The notes: generated from the letters alone by a model not told the origin. 64,000 nucleotides of DNA from Clostridium sp. (GCA_021770825.1 JAETQD010000011.1:1-64000); one strand, 5' to 3'. Positions 48,937 through 57,816 are shown, counted from the stretch's first letter. A program made the numbers and translations.

Positions 48937-50106
48937 TTATTCCTTCCCATCCAGACGTTTTACAAAACGTTCGATACGCTCCAGCGCCCGTTTTAAGTCT
49001 TCCAGAGAATAGGCATAGGAAATTCTCAAGTAGCCCTCGCCGCAGTCTCCAAAGGCAGTTCCCGGAACCACTGCCACCTTTTCCTCTTCCAGAAGTCTCA
49101 GGGCAAACTCATCGGAAGTCATGTTAAACCGCTTGATGCTGGGGAACACATAGAATGCACCCTGGGGCTCATAGCAGTCAAATCCCATATCCCGCAGTGC
49201 CTTCACCAGGTATTTTCTTCTCTGGTCATAGGCCTCCCGCATGGTTTTCACATCAGGATCGCCGTTTCTTAAGGCTTCCACAGCCGCATACTGGCTGGTT
49301 GTGGGGGCGCACATGATGGCAAACTGGTGAATTTTCAGCATCTGCTTTAAAATAATCTCCGGTGCACAGGCATATCCCAGACGCCATCCTGTCATGGCAT
49401 AGGATTTGGAAAAGCCATTGATCAGTACGGTTCTCTCCTTCATTCCCGGGAACGCTGCGATGGTGCAGTGGTCCCCAATATAGGTGAGCTCTGAATAGAT
49501 TTCATCGGAAATAATAAACAAATCATGTTCCTCTACAACCTTTGCAATTTCTGCCAGGTCCCTGGGTTCCATGATGGAGCCAGTAGGATTGTTGGGGAAC
49601 GGAAGAATCAGCACCTTGGTTTTCGGCGTGATTTTTTCCAGCAGTTTCTCCTTTGTGAGACGGAACTGGTCCTTCTCCTCCAGCTCGATGGTCACCGGAA
49701 CACCCCCGGCCAGGATGGTACAGGGCGTATAGGAAACGTAGCTGGGCTGGGGAATCAATACCTCATCCCCGGGATTTAACATGGCTCTTAAGGCAATATC
49801 AATGGCCTCACTGCCGCCCACAGTCACCAAAACCTCGGTGTTGTAATCATAGGACACATCGAAGCGGCGCTTTAAATAGCGGCAGATTTCTATTTTTAAC
49901 TCTTTTAATCCGGTGTTGGATGTATAGAAGGTGCGTCCCTTTTCCAGGGAATAAATACCTTCATCCCTGATATGCCACGGCGTGTCAAAGTCCGGCTCGC
50001 CTACGCCCAGGGAGATTGCGTCCTTCATTTCACTTACGATGTCAAAAAATTTACGGATTCCGGACGGTGGAATCGTAACGATTGTGTCAGATAATGGGTT
50101 TCTCAC
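48937..50106 (-). CDS. Class I/II PLP aminotransferase
   Basis: The 389-residue fold-type I enzyme begins with an ISLGVGEPDFDTP segment and has the PLP-binding Lys in INGFSKSYAMTGWRLGY near residue 237, FPNNPTG near 178 and SDEIYSELTY near 207. It belongs to the aspartate/alanine aminotransferase group (AlaT, PatA-like). The amino donor cannot be told from sequence. The start overlaps the Lrp gene by 4 bases, so the adjacent Lrp-type regulator may respond to its amino acid substrate. Confidence 0.88.
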   Translation of the reverse strand: MRNPLSDTIVTIPPSGIRKFFDIVSEMKDAISLGVGEPDFDTPWHIRDEGIYSLEKGRTFYTSNTGLKELKIEICRYLKRRFDVSYDYNTEVLVTVGGSEAIDIALRAMLNPGDEVLIPQPSYVSYTPCTILAGGVPVTIELEEKDQFRLTKEKLLEKITPKTKVLILPFPNNPTGSIMEPRDLAEIAKVVEEHDLFIISDEIYSELTYIGDHCTIAAFPGMKERTVLINGFSKSYAMTGWRLGYACAPEIILKQMLKIHQFAIMCAPTTSQYAAVEALRNGDPDVKTMREAYDQRRKYLVKALRDMGFDCYEPQGAFYVFPSIKRFNMTSDEFALRLLEEEKVAVVPGTAFGDCGEGYLRISYAYSLEDLKRALERIERFVKRLDGKE

Positions 50107-50585
50107 GGAGTAATCAGCATCCTTTCGTCTTCAGGTTTGTCACACATAACAGTTCCATGGTCTTTGTACTTTTTCAGGATGAAATGAGTTGCAGTACTTA
50201 AGACATAGTTCATGGTAGCCAGCTTTTCTGATACGAACTGGGCCACTTCACGCATGGTCTTTCCTTCCAGAATTACGGTGAAGTCATATGCGCCGGACAT
50301 CAGATACATGGAGTTTACCTCACTGTACTGATAAATGCGCTCTGCCAGCTTTTCAAAGCCCATACCCCGCTGAGGAGTTACCTTTACCTCAATAAGGGCG
50401 ATTACTTTTTCATCACCGGTCTTGTCCCAGTTGATCATCGTATGGTAGCCGCAGATAATATTTTCTTTTTCCATATCCGCGATCTCATTGGCCACCGCCA
50501 CCTCGCTTTCACCCAAAAGGGCCGCCAGGTCCGCCAGATCAATTCTGCTGTTCTTCTCAATAATCGCCAATATTTTTTCCCGCAT
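50103..50585 (-). CDS. Lrp/AsnC-family transcriptional regulator
   Basis: The 160-residue regulator has an N-terminal helix-turn-helix (IEKNSRIDLADLAALLGESEVAV) and a C-terminal RAM/AsnC ligand-binding domain (VIALIEVKVTPQRG, MSGAYDFTVILEGKTMREVAQF). ATG 50585 has GAGGAGG 6 bases upstream. It is sandwiched between an AIR-synthase-like gene (29-base overlap) and an aminotransferase gene (4-base overlap), so it probably controls this operon in response to an amino acid. Confidence 0.88.
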   Translation of the reverse strand: MREKILAIIEKNSRIDLADLAALLGESEVAVANEIADMEKENIICGYHTMINWDKTGDEKVIALIEVKVTPQRGMGFEKLAERIYQYSEVNSMYLMSGAYDFTVILEGKTMREVAQFVSEKLATMNYVLSTATHFILKKYKDHGTVMCDKPEDERMLITP

Positions 50586-51171
50586 GATAATCCTCCTCGT
50601 CAATGATTTTGTATATTTCGTCCGGCTGGGGCCTCTCCAAATATCCGGTCCCGCCGACACCTGTCATTTTTCTTGCGATTCCCTTTTCCACCTTGCCTAT
50701 GACTGCCGCCCGGATTCCTTTTTCTTCCAGACTGGAAACCATATCCTGTCCATGATCCGCTGCAATGAGAACACATTCGCCGGACCAGAGCCGGTACGGG
50801 TTCAGATCGAAAAGCTCGCACGCCTCTATAATTTCCTGCTTCACCGGAATTTTAAGGAGCGAGAACGAAATTCCCTGCTCATAAGCTCCGGATAAACGCC
50901 AGAGGGCCGCTAAAACGCCGCCCTCTTCTATGTATTCCCATTCTGCCGCTCCGAGCTCCATAAGAGTCTCAGGAGTCAGACAGATTTTTTCATCCGCGGC
51001 CGCTTCAAGCCGTCTTATAAATGCCGGATGGAACCGGGAATTCAAACGATTTTCTTTTTTCTCCAGAACAGCCCTGGCTCCGGTTTTGCCGATTGCTCCG
51101 GCCACCACCAGATCCTGTCCCGGGGTAAAGCTTTGCCTGCCATTGGGCTCTCTGTCTATTTTTCTCATCAT
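50557..51171 (-). CDS. AIR synthase-related (PurM/HypE C-terminal-like) protein
   Basis: The 204-residue protein shows the C-terminal domain pattern of the PurM/HypE/ThiL/SelD superfamily: DLVVAGAIGKTGARAVLEKK near residue 20, GGVLAALWRLS near 85, and SGECVLIAADHG near 130. The N-terminal ATP-binding half is missing, so it is unlikely to be a complete kinase or cyclo-ligase. No partner with that half is seen nearby. It starts 14 bases after the VanW gene and overlaps the Lrp gene by 29 bases. Function unknown. Confidence 0.65.
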   Translation of the reverse strand: MMRKIDREPNGRQSFTPGQDLVVAGAIGKTGARAVLEKKENRLNSRFHPAFIRRLEAAADEKICLTPETLMELGAAEWEYIEEGGVLAALWRLSGAYEQGISFSLLKIPVKQEIIEACELFDLNPYRLWSGECVLIAADHGQDMVSSLEEKGIRAAVIGKVEKGIARKMTGVGGTGYLERPQPDEIYKIIDEEDYHAGKNIGDY

Positions 51172-51185
51172 AGTTCTGTCACCAG

Positions 51186-52763
51186 CTATTCCCCTCCCGG
51201 GCCTTCCGCAGGAGATACGGGAGCCGGAGTCTCCGCCGGTGCAGGGACTGGCTCTGCGGGAGCCGGGGCCTCAGTGGGCGCAGGCATTCCCGGACCATAC
51301 TCGTAACCGGGGCCAAGGGGCTGTGTCTCAGCAGGGGCCGGCTCTGTGGGGGCCGCCGCTGTTTCTGCGGGCTGTGTCGGTTCAGGCGCGGCCGGAGTTT
51401 CCTCCACCGGGGCCGCAGCCGGAGCCGCAGGACCCACCCGGTAAATGGCCTTGGACGCATTGTATGTGTCCGCATTAAGCAGCGTCCGTTCCGTCAGTTC
51501 TCCGTCCACATATACGCATTTATATAACTGGGACCTAAGACCAGTATGGCTGGACTGGACTTTCACTTTCTGTCCGGGCATTAAGGAATTGTCCACCTGC
51601 TCGGCAGGCGCACCCGGATCGATTCTCTGAAGCGTCTGGGACTCAAATTTTAACGTTCTGTTGGCCGGACGCGTTTCTTTTCCATAAATGGTAAAGGTCA
51701 GGGTCTTTCCCGATGTATACCCCTCCACGTAAATGGGAGTATCATAGGGGTTGGATATCTTAAGGTCCTTATAGGTTCCTGCAATGGCAGCATCCATGGA
51801 CGGTTTCACATAGTTGACGCTCATGGAGTGGTTCTGGCGCTGCACAATATCCAGCTCTGCAAACAGAGATGCATTATAAAGGGTTGTGGAAATCTGGCAT
51901 ACGCCGCCGCCGATGCTGTCAACCGATCTTCCGTTTTCGTAGGCTGTGGCTGTGCGGTATCCGTTCTCCACCGTAAACGGGTGCATACATTCATATCCGG
52001 AAAGTACCTCCCCCGGCATTAAAACGTGCCCGTTTAACTTTGCAGCTCCCACCGCCAGGTTCGTGGAACGGGAAGCGCCGCTGCTGCTGAAATCCGTGGA
52101 AAAGGTCCCCAGCACATCTTTGATGGTGGAAAGGTCTTCGGCAGTAATATCCGGCTCCTTTTCAATCACCGTAGCTGCAATGACAATTCCATCGGTGCCT
52201 TCTCCATTTAAAGCCTCATTCAGGGAATTTTTTGTGGCTTCGATATCCACAGTGGTTCCCACCACTTCCGGCGTGATAATGAATTCTCCGTCCTGCTTTG
52301 TAATTGTGGCATTCTGGGCTTCCGTCACAGCCGTCCCGCATTTCTCATTGACAAAAGCCGAAATTTTTTCCTGGTCCACATCCATGTCCAGGTCAATCTT
52401 TACAGGATTTACTTCCAAATCCTTTTTCTTCATGTAGCGTTTAATCAGGTTGCCTTTGATCTCCGTGTTTTTTAAAGCATCGCCCACCGCATCCTGATTT
52501 CCCCAGCTAAGCCCCAGTTCCTCTGCATTGGCTGAAACCTGGGAGCCGTTAATCTCAAGGGTGATGGTCTGGTTTAATTTGTCTTCCACGTATTCGGCAA
52601 CCTTTTTCTCTGCTGCTTTCTCGGTCAGCCCTTCCAGACTCAGGCTGCCCACATATACTCCGCCCGGAATGGGCTCCTCTGCGCGTGTGGAAACCGGTGC
52701 CATGAAAACCAGGCCGGCTGCCATGGCTGCCGCCACACCTGCACTCCACACATATTTTTTCAT
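51186..52763 (-). CDS. Secreted VanW-family cell-wall protein with Pro/Ala-rich tail
   Basis: The 525-residue protein has a signal peptide (about 1-28, cut near TRA-EE). Two YoaR/peptidoglycan-binding-4-like repeats follow (about 35-220), then the VanW domain (about 235-390) with SIGGGVCQISTTLYNA. A G5-like beta domain comes next and a low-complexity tail of about 85 residues built from Pro, Ala, Glu and Thr (PAPAETPAPV). It is exported and probably binds the cell wall. The role of VanW domains is unresolved; it is not evidence of vancomycin resistance. The tail may span the wall. The gene lies in a directon between the DUF4044 microprotein and the AIR-synthase-like gene. Confidence 0.88.
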   Translation of the reverse strand: MKKYVWSAGVAAAMAAGLVFMAPVSTRAEEPIPGGVYVGSLSLEGLTEKAAEKKVAEYVEDKLNQTITLEINGSQVSANAEELGLSWGNQDAVGDALKNTEIKGNLIKRYMKKKDLEVNPVKIDLDMDVDQEKISAFVNEKCGTAVTEAQNATITKQDGEFIITPEVVGTTVDIEATKNSLNEALNGEGTDGIVIAATVIEKEPDITAEDLSTIKDVLGTFSTDFSSSGASRSTNLAVGAAKLNGHVLMPGEVLSGYECMHPFTVENGYRTATAYENGRSVDSIGGGVCQISTTLYNASLFAELDIVQRQNHSMSVNYVKPSMDAAIAGTYKDLKISNPYDTPIYVEGYTSGKTLTFTIYGKETRPANRTLKFESQTLQRIDPGAPAEQVDNSLMPGQKVKVQSSHTGLRSQLYKCVYVDGELTERTLLNADTYNASKAIYRVGPAAPAAAPVEETPAAPEPTQPAETAAAPTEPAPAETQPLGPGYEYGPGMPAPTEAPAPAEPVPAPAETPAPVSPAEGPGGE

Positions 52764-52786
52764 AATTTTCTCCTCTTAATACATGC

Positions 52787-52903
52787 CTAGATTACGGACA
52801 GCAAAGAGCCTAAAATCATCGGAAGTACCATTGCCAGAACAACGATTACGATGACTACGGTTGAAAAAATCTTTCTTGTCTTTTTATCATTTAAGTTAAG
52901 CAA
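52787..52903 (-). CDS. DUF4044 membrane microprotein (38 residues)
   Basis: A TTG start at 52903 with AGAGGTG 5 bases upstream opens a 38-codon frame ending at TAG 52787. It reads LNLNDKKTRKIFST, then one hydrophobic helix (VVIVIVVLAMVLPMILG). This matches the DUF4044 pattern of tiny Firmicute membrane proteins (a charged KKTRK head, one helix, short tail). It lies in the 168-base gap between the exonuclease and VanW genes on the same strand. Function unknown. Confidence 0.75.
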   Translation of the reverse strand: MLNLNDKKTRKIFSTVVIVIVVLAMVLPMILGSLLSVI

Positions 52904-52930
52904 AGTATTCACCTCTTTTATTTCATTTTA

Positions 52931-53680
52931 TCATGTCTTTGACATGCTATACTCCTGTCCTTCCTGTTTTTTCGGAATTCTTCCATGGGTAAAAATAATT
53001 TTGTCGATCATTCTCGAAATTTCATTTCCGGACATATGGTCTATCTGGACAGTTACGTTTATTCTATGATATTTTACTAAATCCTGCAAGTGTTGTTTTT
53101 GTCTTTTTGAAGCAGGTTTTTCCTTTTTTGCCTTATATTGCAGAGATTTGGCTTCAAAGAGCGTATTTTTTTCCTCGCCGAAGCGTTTTTTCATCTCCAT
53201 ATAAAGAAGATGGGCCGCCATGGCGTCCGACAAAGCTCGGTGTGCTGTATCCGGATGGATGCCAAAATATGCACAGGCGGCACCCAGATTTTTCTTTTCT
53301 TCCGCAGGCATCACCATCCGGCAGATCTTTAAGGTGTCAATTCCCTCTTTTTCAAACTCCAGCTTCTGGTTCACCGCTGCCTGTTTTAAAAATCCATAGT
53401 CGAAGATGACCTGATGCCCCAGAACAGGAAATCCCTCGCAAAACCGAATCACCTCCGGCATGACGGCTTCAATCCCCGGCGCATCCTTCACCATCTCATC
53501 GTCAATTCCCGTAAGCCTTACAATTTCTTCCGGAATCTTCCTGTGGGGATTGATTAAGGTATGGAAGGTATCTGTCACCTGGCCATCCACCACTTTTACC
53601 ATGCCGATTTCTGTAATTTTTTCTCTTTTCGCCCCGATTCCTGTGGTTTCCAAATCCACAGCCACATAGGAATCCGTCAT
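52931..53680 (-). CDS. DEDDh 3'-5' exonuclease (PolC/DnaQ-like)
   Basis: The 249-residue protein contains the exonuclease domain of DNA polymerase III epsilon: motif I VAVDLETTG at residue 7, motif II GHQVIFDYGFL near 88 and motif III HRALSDAMAAH near 147. All four acidic residues and the His are present. The C-terminal 70 residues are Lys-rich and helical (KAKKEKPASKRQKQHLQDL) and may bind nucleic acid. The start overlaps nth by 4 bases. A role in DNA or RNA trimming is likely; the polymerase partner, if any, is unknown. Confidence 0.88.
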   Translation of the reverse strand: MTDSYVAVDLETTGIGAKREKITEIGMVKVVDGQVTDTFHTLINPHRKIPEEIVRLTGIDDEMVKDAPGIEAVMPEVIRFCEGFPVLGHQVIFDYGFLKQAAVNQKLEFEKEGIDTLKICRMVMPAEEKKNLGAACAYFGIHPDTAHRALSDAMAAHLLYMEMKKRFGEEKNTLFEAKSLQYKAKKEKPASKRQKQHLQDLVKYHRINVTVQIDHMSGNEISRMIDKIIFTHGRIPKKQEGQEYSMSKT

Positions 53681-54369
53681 GATCTGCCACCAGCCTTTCC
53701 TTTTTGAGCTTTGGAGGCCTTCTCTGCCTCCGGACAGTATTCTTTAAGGAAGCATTCCCTGCACTTGGGGCTTCTGGCGGTGCAAATGGTCCGTCCCAGG
53801 GTGATAATGTGAATGTTCCACAAAATCCAGTGGTCTTTCGGGAGCGCCTTCATAAGGTCATATTCCACCTTTTCCGGGTCCTCATTTTCCGTAAGCCCAA
53901 GCTTTCTTGAAATCCGCTTCACATGGGTATCCACCACAATACTGGGGTCATTATAGATATTCCCCCGAATCACGTTGGCCGTCTTTCTCCCCACGCCTGC
54001 CAGGGCCGTAAGCTCAGAAAGCTCCCTCGGCACCTCTCCCTGGTGCTTTTCCACCAGGTCCTTACAGCAGGAAATGATGTTCTTCGCCTTCATATGGTAA
54101 AAGCCTGTGGAATGAATGTCCTTTTCCAGCTCCGAAAGATCGGCAGCAGCAAATTTCTCCAGGGTATCATACTTTTTAAACAGGTCGGCCGTCACGATGT
54201 TCACCCTGGCATCTGTACACTGGGCGCTTAGAATCACGGCGATCAAAAGCTGCCATGGTGTCTCATGATTCAGATAACAGCGGTAATCGGTTCCATACTC
54301 CGAATCCAGCCGTTCCAGAATTTTTGCCACCCTCTCGTCTCTGGCTTTCTTTGTCTCCTTCTTTCCCAT
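53677..54369 (-). CDS. nth: Endonuclease III (DNA glycosylase/AP lyase)
   Basis: The 230-residue enzyme has the helix-hairpin-helix motif LTALAGVGRKTANVIRG near residue 110, the catalytic Lys inside it, the catalytic Asp in VVDTHVKRISRKLGL near 136 and the C-terminal [4Fe-4S] cluster CTARSPKCRECFLKEYC. It removes oxidised pyrimidines and cuts the abasic site. ATG 54369 fits GAGGAG closely upstream. Its first 107 bases also encode the tail of the radical SAM protein in another frame. It overlaps the exonuclease gene by 4 bases. Confidence 0.95.
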   Translation of the reverse strand: MGKKETKKARDERVAKILERLDSEYGTDYRCYLNHETPWQLLIAVILSAQCTDARVNIVTADLFKKYDTLEKFAAADLSELEKDIHSTGFYHMKAKNIISCCKDLVEKHQGEVPRELSELTALAGVGRKTANVIRGNIYNDPSIVVDTHVKRISRKLGLTENEDPEKVEYDLMKALPKDHWILWNIHIITLGRTICTARSPKCRECFLKEYCPEAEKASKAQKGKAGGRS

Positions 54370-56110
54370 ACTCTCCTCTTTCCGTATATGAAAACCGCAC
54401 AGCCGCCGCATTTTTATCCAGGGGATCACGGTTTTTATAATCAAACAAAATAAAGCTTCCGTCTTCCATGGCCTCCAGATGGGCCATTTTGCTGGTCTGT
54501 CTGCTGTCATAGCCCTCATAGCCCAAAAGCCAGCGGGGATTTTCCTCCTCCAGCATGAAAAACTCCCGTATGTGTCTCTTAAAGGGAGTCTGGTCCATGG
54601 CAAAGGAAGGACGGCTTTTTGCATTTTCCCGAAGATACAGATCAAACATCAGGCCATCCCGGAACGCGGACAGTTTTCTTTTCTCTCCGGCAAACCGCGT
54701 TTTCATAAAATCATACAGAATTTCATACCTGGCAATCCGGCTGTGGCTTGGCCCAAACAGCCTGTGCTCCTCATAGTAGTCCGCCAGGGAAAGAAACATG
54801 GCGGATGGGGCAGAAAATTCCCGCTCCAAAAGTGCAATGGTGCGTTTAAACTGTCCGCTGTTATAGTGGACCTCCACCATTTCCTCCATAAGCTTAAGAC
54901 GGATGATCTCCCCATAGGAAAGCCACCTGGTGGACAATACCTCATAGGGCGGAACCGCCCGGTAACGCAGGCCATAGTCTTTGGACTTTTGGGCCATATA
55001 TGAGCCCTTTAAGACCTTTAAAAAACCGAGCTGAAGCTGGTCCGGCGCCATGCAATACACATCGTCAAAGGACCTTAAAAAAGAATCCATCCCCTCATGG
55101 GGCAGGCCTGCAATTAAGTCCAGATGCTGATGGGTATTCCCATATCCATGGACCCTGGCCACAGCAGCTCTCAGGCGGTCCAGATTCATCTTCCGCCTGA
55201 TTTCCGTGATCGTTGCCGGATTGGTGGACTGAACACCGATTTCAAGCTGAATCAGTCCGGGACGCATGCGGGCTATGGTCTCAAGCTCTTCCTCATCAAA
55301 AAGGTCCGCAGACACTTCAAAATGGAAATTTGTGATGCCGTTATCATGATCTATGATATGGCGCCAGATTCCAAGGGTATGGTCCCGTTTGCAGTTAAAG
55401 GTCCGGTCCACAAACTTTACCTGGGGAACCTTATGGTCCAGGAAGAAATCCAGCTCCTGCTTCACAAGGGAAAGACTTCTGAACCGGACGGATTTATCAA
55501 TGGAAGACAGGCAGTAGCTGCAGGAAAAGGGGCAGCCGCGGCTGCTTTCGTAGTAAACAATCCTGTTTTCAAAATCGGCCATGTCCTTATAGGGAAAGGG
55601 AATTTCATCCATGGAAAGGAATCTCTGGGGCATGGTTTCCCGGATAGCTCCGGCCCGGAAAGTAATCCCCGCCGTATCGGACAGAAGCCGTTCGGTCTCC
55701 GGATTCCATCCGCCTCCGGCCAGATAGGCTTTCACCACTTCTGTAAAGGTAAGTTCCCCTTCGCCGCGCATGACGCCGCGGATGTCCGGCTCCCGTAAAA
55801 GGAGCTCTCCGGCATCGTAGGACACCTCCGGACCGCCCATCCAGATTTCCGTTTCCGGAAGTACCTTGTGAAGGTCTCTCACCAGCTCCAGCACATAGGA
55901 AATGTTCCATATATAGCAGGAAAAGCCGATAAAATCCGGCTTTCTCCTGTAAATATCCTGTAAAATCTGGTCCATCTGATGGTTGATGGTGTATTCGCCG
56001 ATCTGGATATCCGCCCCAGGCACGTACTCATTGGCAAAAGCCCGCAGACTGTACACCGCCGGGTTGGAATGAATGTATTTTGCATTGATGGCTGCCAGTA
56101 AAAATTTCAT
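54263..56110 (-). CDS. Radical SAM protein of the B12-binding-like/DUF4080 family
   Basis: The 615-residue protein has an N-terminal Rossmann-like (cobalamin-binding-type) domain (IGFSCYIWNISYVLEL, EIWMGGPEVSYD). The radical SAM core follows with the cluster motif SSRGCPFSCSYC near residue 193 (CxxxCxxC) and VQSTNPATITEIRR. A C-terminal DUF4080 domain reaches to about 570. The last 40 or so residues are charged and overlap nth. The substrate is unknown. The family may modify RNA or cofactors. It follows the dCMP deaminase gene by 12 bases. Confidence 0.85.
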   Translation of the reverse strand: MKFLLAAINAKYIHSNPAVYSLRAFANEYVPGADIQIGEYTINHQMDQILQDIYRRKPDFIGFSCYIWNISYVLELVRDLHKVLPETEIWMGGPEVSYDAGELLLREPDIRGVMRGEGELTFTEVVKAYLAGGGWNPETERLLSDTAGITFRAGAIRETMPQRFLSMDEIPFPYKDMADFENRIVYYESSRGCPFSCSYCLSSIDKSVRFRSLSLVKQELDFFLDHKVPQVKFVDRTFNCKRDHTLGIWRHIIDHDNGITNFHFEVSADLFDEEELETIARMRPGLIQLEIGVQSTNPATITEIRRKMNLDRLRAAVARVHGYGNTHQHLDLIAGLPHEGMDSFLRSFDDVYCMAPDQLQLGFLKVLKGSYMAQKSKDYGLRYRAVPPYEVLSTRWLSYGEIIRLKLMEEMVEVHYNSGQFKRTIALLEREFSAPSAMFLSLADYYEEHRLFGPSHSRIARYEILYDFMKTRFAGEKRKLSAFRDGLMFDLYLRENAKSRPSFAMDQTPFKRHIREFFMLEEENPRWLLGYEGYDSRQTSKMAHLEAMEDGSFILFDYKNRDPLDKNAAAVRFSYTERGEYGKEGDKESQRREGGKNSGTAGFGVWNRLPLLSES

Positions 56111-56122
56111 GCTGTGACTCCG

Positions 56123-56611
56123 CTACACGTGATATTCGATCTTTCTTCCGGTGGAATGATACTGGTAATACCGGACTCCGGCGGCATTTAACATCCGCTT
56201 GGATGCCTTTGTGCTGGGGGTGTCGGCATATTTATCGCTTTCGTACACAATCGTCTTGATTCCGGCCTGGATAATGGCCTTGGCGCATTCATTGCAGGGG
56301 AACAGGGTCACATAAAGCTTGCTGCCTTCCAGGCTGCCGCCCCGGTAGTTTAAAATGGCATTTAACTCACTGTGGGTCACATAGTAATACTTCTCATCAT
56401 AGGGATCCGATTCCCCCTTGCCCCACGGAAACTCATCGTCCGAACATCCCTTTGGGAATCCGTTGTAGCCCATGGATAAAATCTTATTGTCTTCGCTCAC
56501 AATGCAGGCCCCCACCTGTGTACTGGGGTCCTTGGAACGCATGGCTGACAACTTTGCAACTCCCATAAAATATTCATCCCATGTAATGTATCCGTTTCTC
56601 TTTGCTGACAT
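56123..56611 (-). CDS. comEB: Deoxycytidylate (dCMP) deaminase, ComEB-like
   Basis: The 162-residue zinc enzyme has the deaminase motifs VTHSELNAILN near residue 81 (His ligand and catalytic Glu) and FPCNECAKAI near 107 (two Cys ligands), plus SKDPSTQVGACIVS near 24. It makes dUMP from dCMP for dTTP synthesis. The length and the GYNGFPKGCSDDE loop fit ComEB/dCMP deaminase. It is cotranscribed with the sua5-like gene upstream (24-base gap). Confidence 0.93.
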   Translation of the reverse strand: MSAKRNGYITWDEYFMGVAKLSAMRSKDPSTQVGACIVSEDNKILSMGYNGFPKGCSDDEFPWGKGESDPYDEKYYYVTHSELNAILNYRGGSLEGSKLYVTLFPCNECAKAIIQAGIKTIVYESDKYADTPSTKASKRMLNAAGVRYYQYHSTGRKIEYHV

Positions 56612-56635
56612 ACCTTCTCCTCCTGGCTTACTGCC

Positions 56636-57691
56636 TTACACCTTTACAATATGATATCCCGCCGCCTTACAGAGCCGGTTCATGATGGCCTGCCCCAGGC
56701 GGTCTCTGGAAAAGCTCTCCGAAAAAATACAGTCCACCTGCCGCTCATCGAAATCGCGGAGGACAGCAAACAGGTTATGGGCCACGGTTTCCTCATGCTC
56801 CCGGCTTCCTATGATTTCCAAAAGTCCCTCCGGATAATAGTCCCGGCTTTCTTTGGTACAGATGATTCCCACACGCTTCCCGGCTTCCCTTGCCTTCCCG
56901 GCCTCACGGTTGATGTACTCCACCACCTGTTCCATATCTCCCTCCACCAAAACCATATCCGCTTTCGGAGCATAGTGGCGGTATTTCATTCCCGGTGCCT
57001 TGGGCTTCACATCGGCGCTCACAGGCCCCAGAATTGCCGGATCCACGTCCACCTTCCCAAGGGTCTCACGAAGCATTTCTATAGTAATTGCTCCGGGTCT
57101 TAAGAGCGTCGGCACCGGGCCGGACACATCCACAATAGTGGATTCCACACCGATTCCCACTTCTCCTCCGTCAATGATCATTTCAATCTTTCCATCCATG
57201 TCTTCAATCACATGCTCTGCCTTTGTGGGACTCGGCCGTCCGGATGTGTTGGCGCTGGGGGCCGCCACCGGAATCCCGGCCAGCTTAATGAGCCGATTGG
57301 CCACCGGGTCTGACGGCATCCGCACGGCTACCGTATCAAGACCTCCGGTCGTTCCATAGGGCACCACAGATTTTTTGGGGAAAATCATCGTCAGGGGCCC
57401 CGGCCAGTACATTTCCGCCAGCTTCCTCCCAGCCTCCGGAATTTCCTCCACAAGGCCCGGCAGCTCTTCCATACAGGAGATATGGGCGATCAGCGGATTG
57501 TCTGATGGACGGCCCTTGGCCGCATAAATTTTCTTTGCGGCCGTCTCATCCAGGGCATTGGCCCCAAGCCCATACACCGTCTCTGTCGGGAAGGCCACCA
57601 GACCGCCCCTTCTCAAAATTTCGGCCGCCTCCAAAAGCTCCTCATCGCGGACCTGATTCTTATCAGAAATTTTGATTATTTTCGTTTTCAT
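56636..57691 (-). CDS. sua5: L-threonylcarbamoyladenylate synthase (Sua5/YwlC type)
   Basis: The 351-residue protein has the YrdC/Sua5 domain with the KxRxSxN-type motif KGRPSDNPLIAHIS near residue 57, PTETVYGLGANA near 35 and PSANTSGRPSPTKAEHV. A C-terminal Sua5 domain follows (APGMKYRHYAPKADMVLV and a Rossmann-like part). It makes threonylcarbamoyl-AMP for the t6A modification of ANN-decoding tRNAs. ATG 57691 is favoured over 57697 by ribosome-binding-site spacing. A leader hairpin lies upstream. It is the first gene of the long minus-strand run to 47603. Confidence 0.95.
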   Translation of the reverse strand: MKTKIIKISDKNQVRDEELLEAAEILRRGGLVAFPTETVYGLGANALDETAAKKIYAAKGRPSDNPLIAHISCMEELPGLVEEIPEAGRKLAEMYWPGPLTMIFPKKSVVPYGTTGGLDTVAVRMPSDPVANRLIKLAGIPVAAPSANTSGRPSPTKAEHVIEDMDGKIEMIIDGGEVGIGVESTIVDVSGPVPTLLRPGAITIEMLRETLGKVDVDPAILGPVSADVKPKAPGMKYRHYAPKADMVLVEGDMEQVVEYINREAGKAREAGKRVGIICTKESRDYYPEGLLEIIGSREHEETVAHNLFAVLRDFDERQVDCIFSESFSRDRLGQAIMNRLCKAAGYHIVKV

Positions 57692-57728
57692 ATCCATTCC
57701 CGTTTATTCTGTCACTTTCTTCTATGGC

Positions 57729-57816
57729 ATGATGAGCACCAGGGGCCGAATATAACCCGCTGGTGCTCATTCTTCTTAATTTTTATTTAGTTTAGCACAA
57801 CCGAAAACTACTTGCA
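57729..57816 (-). promoter_or_regulatory. Promoter and leader hairpin of the sua5 operon
   Basis: Minus strand TTGCAA, 17 bp, TAAACT (about 57788-57816) forms a moderate promoter. The following transcript contains ATGAGCACCAG...CTGGTGCTCAT (about 57729-57767), a long 11-bp stem with an inner GGG/CCC part. The T-run is on the other strand, so it is not a simple terminator for the creatininase gene. Confidence 0.45.

Noticed and set aside
51186..51450. Pro/Ala-rich end of the VanW protein as a frameshift artefact
   Set aside because: The low-complexity tail keeps the frame and regular PAPAE-like spacing, which is normal for wall-spanning tails.
51186..52763. Vancomycin resistance determinant (VanW)
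   Set aside because: VanW domains occur widely in Firmicute cell-wall proteins. No vanHAX or VanRS-type genes are nearby.
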